17,833 nt of DNA from Thermomucor indicae-seudaticae. Lineage: Eukaryota > Mucoromycota > Mucoromycetes > Mucorales > Lichtheimiaceae. The stretch covers positions 1 to 17,833 of the forward strand of contig JSYX01000674.1 of the NCBI GenBank assembly GCA_000787465.1, written 5' to 3'. Made by a program: the position numbers and the translations under genes. Below, in pieces: positions 9,835 through 17,833 of this stretch; position 1 is the first letter of the stretch, and each line of letters opens with the position of its first letter. Below the pieces are notes generated by a model. That model had not been told where the DNA came from. It saw only the letters and a program-made list of their open reading frames with translations, and did not search any database.

Positions 9835-10319
9835 TTAGCAAGAAGGAAAGAGCTTGGACACAACGGCGTTGAAGATAATGCAAGATCTGAGTATCAAATG
9901 GAACATTCAAAGCTATCTACGTACACTCCACACTCTGTTCAATTGGCTTACTGAACCAGTTAATCGAATAGAACTTTTGATAAACTTCCACGACAAGGGG
10001 TTAACGGTTAGAAGACGCGTTTTCCTGCAAAAATCAAAAACTAGAGTCTCTCTTTAAGATTATGCAAGGAAGCTTTTCCACACTTGTTGGTCCTAGTTAT
10101 CTTTGACAACACTTATAGCTAGGATTTGGAAACTACTATCTTATGTGAGAGATAAAATCCTGCATTTCTAATTGCTTATCAATCCCATGCCTCGATGAGT
10201 GTTTGTCAAGCGCAAAGACCAATGCTTTGCCAAAAAGCTCAGCTGAAGAGGCTTGCTTGTGTCACACATCGTTTTTGATTCCTGCAAAAGTAGAGAGAAA
10301 GGGCATGCGATCTGCCGCC
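9835..10319. other. Divergent promoter region IES6 / TatD
   Basis: A 485-bp spacer between two head-to-head genes, so it should carry both promoters and leaders. No TATA box, repeat or gene stands out. The frame at 9854-10057 overlaps the IES6 leader on the opposite strand and shows no motif. Confidence 0.45.
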
Positions 10320-11710
10320 ATGCGTTTTATAGGCAAGCGTTTTTCTCATTGGCCCCCACATCGCCCTTATACATTGCAACGGCTGACTGATCGCGCATAA
10401 CAACAGAGATCGGTGCGAATCTGATGGACCCCATGTTCAGAGGGGTGTATCGCGGAAAGCAAGCTCATGCCGGTAAAGCTGTGTAAACTTGAGAAAAAAA
10501 AAAAGACGCGCCTTGCTTTATTTACCAAATACCATTAACTAGACGATTGGCACTTGATGCTTGAACGCGCCGGAAAAGCAGGAGTCCAGAAGATTATCAT
10601 TACAGGAACAAACCTAGAAGAGTCGCAAGAAGCTGCAGCATATATCCAAAAGAACAGCAGCGAAAAAGGTATGAAAACAGGCTAGTGAGAAGACATTCTT
10701 TACTTAGGTAGACACGTAGGTCCAAAGCTCTATTCAACTGTGGGATGCCACCCGACTCGTTGTCAAGAATTTGAGCAGCACGCAAAGGGCGCGCAAGATT
10801 ACTTGAATAGTCTGCTGAAAATCGCTCAGGATAACGCGCCACATGTTGTTGCCATTGGCGAGTGTGGTCTAGGTAACAAACACTGAGGATGATGATATAG
10901 CGATAATAGCATTCTAATGTTTCGCTCTCTTGATTTTAGATTACGACCGCTTAATGTTTTGTCCAAAGGATATCCAAAAGCGATATTTTGAAGCACAGTT
11001 TGAATTGGCTGAGAAGACTGGTTTGCCCATGTTCTTGCATAATCGAAACACTGGCGACGACTTTTACAATATCCTTTTTTACTTCCGCGTTGAACTTTTT
11101 AGAACGTATAACTGTATCTAATTCTTAACTCTACGGTGTACATATCATTAAGGCCAATCGTCACAGGTTTAAGCATGGCGTAGTGCATTCCTTTACGGGT
11201 TCACTTGAGGAAATGAAAAAACTAGTGGAGCTGGGTCTGCATATAGGCATCAATGGCTGCTCGCTGAAAACCGAAGAAAACCTGCAAGTTGTCAAAGAAA
11301 TCCCGAAAGATCGACTGATGCTAGAAACAGGTATTCGCAGCATATGGTCTGTTTACTATGTTTGTTATGACCAATTCGTAATGTTAGATGCTCCTTGGTG
11401 CGATATTCGGCCAACTCACGCTTCGTTTAAGCATCTCGCCAATCTTTCTGAAAGTGAAAAGGCTTTCTATGCGCCCCCATCGCGAAAGAAAGAAAAATTT
11501 GAAATGGGTTGCATGGTGAAAGGACGATGCGAGCCTTGTTCTATAGGGTACAGATATTCTTGAATCGTCGTCTACCACCCTGCTCACCCATACTTGATTT
11601 ATAGACTTGTGTTACATGTCATTGCCTCTGTGAGAGGAGAAGATCCTCAAGAATTGGCAGAGTGCATCTGGAAGAACACGTCCGAGGTATTCTTCCCAGA
11701 TGCTTCTTAA
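10320..11710 (+). CDS. TATDN1: TatD-family metal-dependent nuclease (TATDN1-like)
   Basis: Eight exons: 10320-10332, 10407-10472, 10543-10668, 10720-10872, 10940-11068, 11142-11330, 11388-11547 and 11605-11710, giving 313 aa. TatD/TATDN1 proteins are metal-dependent 3'-5' DNA exonucleases linked to DNA repair and nuclear DNA breakdown (family knowledge). Visible motifs in order: [20 protein letters not shown], the eukaryotic form of the N-terminal metal site; [21 protein letters not shown] with the catalytic Glu; [17 protein letters not shown]; and [14 protein letters not shown] with the final Asp. All expected metal ligands are present. The start is the only ATG that gives the canonical opening, through a 13-nt first exon and a GC-AG intron. 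Intron 5 is an AT-AC intron. Intron 3 could end at 10707 (39 nt) instead of 10719 (51 nt), adding four residues. The gene diverges from IES6 and ends 84 bp from the RPT2 stop. Confidence 0.92.
10333..10406 (+). other. Apparent GC-AG intron after 13-nt first exon of TatD
   Basis: ATGCGTTTTATAG is followed by GCAAGC and the intron ends ATAACAACAG. The join gives M-R-F-I-E-I-G-A-N-L, matching the family opening (F-I-D-I-G-x-N-L). A rival GT donor four nt into the exon would give M-Q-I-G-A-N-L in frame, but its GTTTTA signal is poor and it loses conserved residues. Confidence 0.7.
11069..11141 (+). other. U12-type AT-AC intron in TatD
   Basis: The intron begins ATATCCTTTTT, an exact match to the minor-spliceosome AT-AC 5' splice site, and ends GTGTAC. 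A TTCTTAAC branch-point element lies at 11122-11129 with its adenosine about 13 nt before the 3' end, the expected U12 spacing. The 73-nt phase-1 intron joins FYN to IIKANRHRF with no insertion relative to the family. A rival GT-AG choice (GTTGAA donor, TTAAG acceptor) is in frame but would add residues at a conserved site and has weak signals. Confidence 0.85.
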
Positions 11711-11794
11711 AGGGAATACCACAATTACAAATACCGATACTGGTCATTCATCGAAATATGCCAAAAGAGTATGCTTGGTCCGTGTGTATATTCT
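11711..11794. terminator. Convergent 3' end region TatD / RPT2
   Basis: Only 84 bp separate the TatD stop from the RPT2 stop on the opposite strand. The 3' UTRs of the two genes therefore very likely overlap in antisense. No polyadenylation signal was picked out with confidence. Confidence 0.4.
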
Positions 11795-13542
<1,748 letters not shown>

Positions 13543-14723
13543 TTTGTCTGATCAAATCTGATGAGTGAGAACCAAAAGAGAGGCCGCGTAAGCTGCCTTA
13601 TAATGCTTGGCGTGACTGACTCCGCTGGACCCGACTTGACGAAACATCACCATTGAGTAAGCTTGCAGTATTCAAAAACTGAGGAGGATCAGTATAGCGA
13701 TTATCCTTATCCAGCAACGCATCTATTTTAAAGATTGCAGGTTCGTTAATGTTGTATCAGTTTATATAGATAACGGGGATTTACTGCATTTTGACGTAAA
13801 TTAAGGATGGGTTGGGATGCTTCTTTGCCCCGGGAAGTCATACTGAAGAAGCTATCCGTAAGCTACACTAACCACTATTCGACTCATAACTCAATGTAGC
13901 GGTATGTGTTCGCATAGAAAACACATCACACGCTTTCCTGGGGCGTTCACTACTGCGAGCGGCAACTGTAAAAAGACTTATGACCTGAAAATCTGGGTAA
14001 GGAGAGGCTATCACATTCTTCTTAAAAAGGAAAAACAAGGCCGTGTTCCAAGTGATAAGCGAAGGCTTATTCTTTTATGGACTTCTGCGTTGTGTGAGGC
14101 ATTAACGTCATCAACCCCGATCCACACTTTCCAGCAGTGTAAATACAAGAGGCTTTACTTAAGAGAATAGCCATTATTATGGTAGAAGTTACTCTTGGCC
14201 AGGTTGAAGCATTTGGAAGAAAACGGGCACAAACCAAGTGGAAATTGATCAGTTTTCTTACATAATTACACCATGAAATCCGAGTAACCGGGTTTAGGAC
14301 GGCTCCACAGACGTTTTATGTGTGGGGAGCTAGCCGCTTGATCGACCCTGTTACAAGTGATACCCTTTTCAACTTTCAAAAGCGATTGCTGACTAAGCAT
14401 AGGTCACAGTAACGAGATTACTGTGAGAAGATGCAATGTGCCAGGGAAAGCAGCACATGCTGAACAAGCATGGGCGCGGATTCGCTGATAAACCGGGACA
14501 CTGAAAACTGGCTGAAGACAGTTCGTGAAACCTGGTAAGGAACACCTTGGAAAATGGCGCCTTTGCCAACAAGTACTGCTTCACCAAAAAAAATCAATCG
14601 ATCTCTGCCATGCTATAATGCACGTAATCCAGTCGAAGTTCACCAGAGGAATCCTGTTTTATTCGCTATTTACAAAAAGACCCGTCAAGTCTTCTTCATG
14701 TGATAGGGAAATTTCGAATTGGT
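13543..14723. other. Intergenic: RPT2 promoter and SOD1 3' flank
   Basis: No recognisable gene in 1.2 kb. On the minus strand a TTATAAGG near 13597-13604, about 55-60 nt upstream of the RPT2 ATG, could be a TATA element. The frame at 13904-14170 starts with ATG and is 88 aa, but has no motif, no splice partners and sits between two leftward genes, so I treat it as chance. Confidence 0.45.
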
Positions 14724-15374
14724 TTATTTAGCAACTAAATAGAAGACAAGTTAATGCATTTTAGGGATTCTGTATTTTCCTCTACATTTAAACTTACTGC
14801 CAATGACACCGCAGGCCCAGCGGTCACCAGCGTTACCAGTGGTCTTGGACAGTTCGTGACCGCCCTTGCCGAGGTCATCCTCAGCAGCGTGGACGACAAT
14901 AGTACGGCTAATGGAAATCAAGAGTTACTACAAAGGATGAAAAAGGGAAGGTTAAAAGGAAAAAGATTTACCCGATGACAGAGTGGGGACCAATCAGCTT
15001 GATCTGAGAGTCGGTGACCTTCAAGGTGGCAGTACCATCTTGGCCCGCGACAACGTTGCCCAGATCGCCGACGTGACGCTCTTCATCCTCAGGAGCACCG
15101 TGGGTCTTGCCGAACGGGTTAAAGTGAGCACCAGCAGAAATGCATCCTGGATTAATAAGAATTGGTATATTTATAGAATACCTGAGAAAGTTCTGTGCAC
15201 GAACTTACCGTTGGTGTTGTCACCAAATTCGTGGACGTGGAAGCCGTGCTTGCCAGGAGTCAAGCCGGACAAAGTGGCTTCAATGGTGGTAGGAGCATTC
15301 TCGGATTCTTGAGTGAAGATAACGGTACCAGTGACGGGAGAATCACCACGAACAACAGCAACAGCCTTAACCAT
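14724..15374 (-). CDS. SOD1: Cytosolic Cu/Zn superoxide dismutase
   Basis: Four exons: 15374-15209, 15146-14972, 14907-14798 and 14734-14724, giving 153 aa, the standard size. It converts superoxide to hydrogen peroxide and oxygen, mainly in the cytosol. All active-site residues are visible: Cu ligands H46, H48, H63 and H120; Zn ligands H63, H71, H80 and D83; the C57-C146 disulfide; D125; and the guiding Arg143. There is no signal peptide, so it is the intracellular type. The last intron (63 nt, GTAAGT donor, CTTCTATTTAG acceptor) replaces a read-through tail with the canonical ending CGVIGIAK; without this splice the tail would be an unlike-family extension. The stop codon overlaps an AATAAA, a possible polyadenylation signal. 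Introns are 62, 64 and 63 nt. Confidence 0.97.
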
Positions 15375-15684
15375 CTTTTTGACTCAAAGAAAGAAATGGA
15401 AGAGAAAGAAGGTTGAGACCCGTTCGCGCGCGCTTTGGCTGGGTTAAATACAGCTCGCGCAGACTCGGGCATTACCCATCACCGCTCTGACATCACGTAT
15501 CGAGAGCGTTTGTCAGCATCCAATTATCCAATCAGAAACATCCAGACAAACTTTCTTTTTTCGCGTTGAAAGCAAGAGAAAGCAAGTTGGTATCATGTCT
15601 TTTACAGACTAAGGAAGAAATTACAGTAAAACAATGCATAAAATGAATGAATATATATCTACATGATGATATCTAGGTATCGTA
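15375..15684 (-). promoter_or_regulatory. SOD1 promoter and leader; 3' flank of membrane-protein gene
   Basis: Upstream of the SOD1 ATG on the minus strand is a pyrimidine-rich leader (15378-15413) preceded by a TATTTAAC element near 15443-15450, about 70 nt before the ATG, a fair TATA-like match. A GC-rich CGCGCGCG tract lies between them. The distal part should include the 3' UTR of the gene ending at 15685. The TATA call is by eye only. Confidence 0.4.
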
Positions 15685-16816
15685 TTAATTCACAGGGCAA
15701 GCAAAGTTAGACGGAGCTGATATAACGGTTGTGGTACTCCAGGCGATACCGGAAATGCGTATAGTCACACGAAAGTCGACGTCCAAAGACACCTGTCCGC
15801 TCTGAGGAGTCAGACTCTGTTCCTGAGGACCGCACGCATTATAAAGGTCCTTGTATGTTTGATCGCTAGTAGACGTCGCCTGGTAAAATATGTTGACAGG
15901 AATCGCAACAGTTCCTGACTTGGAACGAGGCTGCATGACAAAGTCATTGAGCTGGCCTTGGCCGAATTCCTGTTCCGTGTCTCGGTCAATGACACTGACA
16001 GAAATTTGTTGAATCCGTGTCGGCACCCAATTAGCTGAATTGTCGGCGGTCATGTTCACGTTCCAGGTGGTATTGTAGACGAGCGCATTGGTTCCCCAGC
16101 CACCTGTGGATGAAGTATCATCCACAGACAAAAGTCCCAAGGTCGGTACACGTGGCCATACAAAATACCATATCAAAGCAATGGCGACTGCAGCAAGGAT
16201 GCCAATCAGCAGCCAGCTTTGCCATGGAAGACCGCAGAAACCGCGTCCTCGTCGTCGTTTCTTTGTTGTAAAGGATAAGGGGGGAGGTGATTCGGGTCTG
16301 GTGATAATAGATGGACGGTGAAGAGTCATGTTTTCTGGCTGTAAGGAAATAGTACGGTCCTTGTCTGTCTGCATCGTATTTGCTCGTTCATCCTCGATCA
16401 ATATCGGTTCCACCGGTGCTAAGGGATCGTGCCGATGGTGAGAATAGGGCAGATACGAATTAGCTCGCCCTGGCTCGCTGAACTTGATTCTGTAATCGGA
16501 ATTCCTGGCGTACGGGTCGTCGGCTGTATAATGTTTCATGGTCGTAGGACTTCCTGTTAACCTTTTCGTGCTGCTGTCCGATGCTGATCTCGAATGAGCT
16601 CCCTCAGATTCGCCCGTGAATGGCGCTCCATCGTCAACTGGTGGCACCGCTATGTTCAACGTCAGCTACCTTGCCTTCCCTTCAAGGCAACCCCTCTCAC
16701 TCTTTGGTATTCCAACCTTTCCTAGCTGCTCTGTATGGGTCATTATCCTCAAACAATGGCTGTGCGATATGGTCGTCGTAAACTGAGCGCCCAAAGGCAT
16801 TGGGCGAATGAGCCAT
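15685..16816 (-). CDS. Single-pass membrane protein with LEA2-like domain
   Basis: Two exons: 16816-16717 and 16649-15685, giving 354 aa. The first exon encodes MAHSPNAFGRSVYDDHIAQP and an acidic segment. The cytosolic N-terminal half (about 1-170) is polar, Pro/Ser-rich and probably disordered. A basic stop-transfer cluster KKRRRGRG is followed by one membrane segment at about 179-198 (SWLLIGILAAVAIALIWYF). The C-terminal 155 residues form a Thr/Ser-rich beta-type domain with N-glycosylation sequons (NTT and NMT). Features such as VYNTTWNVNMTADN, the FGQGQLNDFVMQPRS region and a terminal IRISGIAW...FACPVN recall LEA-2/NDR1-like membrane-anchored domains seen in fungi; this is inference from pattern. 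Topology is probably type II, with the C-terminus in the lumen or outside. The 67-nt intron has a non-ideal GTTGGA donor, chosen because it alone keeps frame. Cellular role unknown. Confidence 0.72.
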
Positions 16817-17833
16817 CGATATGCCAAAAGGGAGAAGGAAAAGAAGAAAGAAGTATAAGGAAAGAGGAAAGAAAAAACGCTTCTTTTTCACCTTGGAAAT
16901 TTCATCATCCGCCTAACAAAATTCTCCATCAATGCAATGAGATTTTCCGCTGTAAGTCGCACTGCCAGACACTGCTTTCCTGCTCAATGCTTATCTGTGG
17001 AACATGGACATTGTTCCGGATAAACGGTTCTTAACATGGGTTAGATATATAGACAATTGTCTAGAACAAACAAATGGGTGACACGAGCGCCAAGCAAAGA
17101 CATTGCACATAATGTTCAGGTTCCGCGGGTAAAGGATGGCAGGCAATCCTGCCGCGCAAGAAAGACCGCCAAAATGGGACAAACCTTTGTGACAGTTTAA
17201 AAGAACAACATCTTGGCGTCTCCCACTTTGAACCTTGACAACCATTTACTGGAAGAAAAGTCAGCAGGTGTGATGCATCAAAAGACCTGGATAACTGGAT
17301 CGGACATGCCGAGTTTGCCACGAGTTTTCGGCTAGCAAATAAGGCAATGGCAGAGGCGGCAATTTCTCAAATGCTTCAAACCCATCCAATCAAAACAGTA
17401 GTGTTGCAAACTGGCTTTTGCGTAATTTGTACTTGTCCAGGTCCCCTCCATGGTCTTGAGCGCTACAGCAGTGCTGGACGTGAGATTCTTGCCAACCTCG
17501 AACATCGCCAGCACGCAGACAGCGTTTCACTGCGACAATGGAACCGTTCTCTTGGTTTCAGTCATGCCTCCTGGTGAATATTTGCTCTACAACAGTTACC
17601 CTGTATATAAAAGCTGGTCCGCGCCTAGCTTCTGTTGAAGGCTTTGTGGCGACTGTGGCATGGCTTGTGGTCATCAAAAGACGTTACATCGGCATAGCAT
17701 CCGACGCCCTCAGAGAAGTACCCATTGGTTTTTAACCGTGCTGGCGCTGACAACGTCAGGCACTCTGTAGAAAGTCTCGGCTGCGGTTGCACGTAAACAC
17801 CCATTCCATCCACTATTGTATTTTGAAGAGACA
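16817..17833. other. Unassigned right end of window
   Basis: The first part should be the promoter and leader of the membrane-protein gene; 16825-16888 is a purine tract, pyrimidine-rich on the minus strand. Beyond about 17060 there is no recognisable gene. On the plus strand, 17347-17397 and 17441-17638 can be joined by a 43-nt GT-AG intron in frame, giving about 80 residues with mixed composition and no known motif. On the minus strand, 16991-17245 is open with an ATG but is Cys-rich without a recognisable pattern. I do not call a gene. Confidence 0.35.

Noticed and set aside
13904..14170. 88-aa plus-strand frame
   Set aside because: No motif, no splice partners and no coding-like features; it lies in the spacer between RPT2 and SOD1.
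14757..14798. SOD1 read-through tail ([15 protein letters not shown])
   Set aside because: A consensus 63-nt intron removes it and gives the canonical GVIGIAK ending.
16817..16891. Signal-peptide-like N-terminus (MKKKRFFFPLSLYFFLL) for the membrane protein
   Set aside because: The opening codon is GTG, and the hydrophobic stretch is a translation of the pyrimidine-rich leader; the first real ATG is at 16816.

Overview
The window looks like nuclear DNA of a filamentous, early-diverging fungus, most likely Mucoromycota (Mucorales-like). It carries nine protein-coding genes. Most are split by short introns, mainly 51-97 nt with one of 160 nt, and the proteins belong to eukaryotic core machinery: 26S proteasome Rpt2, INO80 Ies6, mitoribosomal Mrp51 and Cu/Zn SOD. 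The phylum is an inference from protein character, intron style and one apparent minor-spliceosome (U12) intron. I could not run a search to confirm it.

Layout from left to right: bHLH-zipper transcription factor (739-1831, -); Msn2-like two-finger C2H2 factor (2680-3711, -); mitochondrial ribosomal protein Mrp51 (5067-6017, -); SAM + HMG-box protein (6295-8415, -); Ies6 (9243-9834, -); TatD/TATDN1 nuclease (10320-11710, +); Rpt2 (11795-13542, -); SOD1 (14724-15374, -); and a single-pass membrane protein with a LEA2-like luminal domain (15685-16816, -). Only TatD is on the + strand. It diverges from IES6 and converges on RPT2 with 84 bp between the stop codons. There is no operon, mobile element, CRISPR array or RNA gene that I can support. 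The intergenic stretches are probably promoters and UTRs, and the last 1 kb is unassigned.

I rebuilt the exons by hand from splice signals, reading-frame closure and family conservation. Most joins close the frame exactly: TatD 313 aa, Rpt2 439 aa, SOD1 153 aa, Ies6 140 aa, SAM-HMG 525 aa.

The genes do not form one pathway. What stands out is splicing. TatD carries an AT-AC intron with a textbook U12 5' splice site and branch point. TatD and IES6 each carry an apparent GC-AG intron. Three neighbouring genes (IES6, TatD, RPT2) have tiny first coding exons of 2, 13 and 3 nt. In IES6 the start codon itself is split, and in RPT2 the intron follows the ATG directly and separates it from the myristoylation glycine. 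The joint SAM + HMG-box architecture is also notable. I see no evidence of a wholly new multi-gene system.
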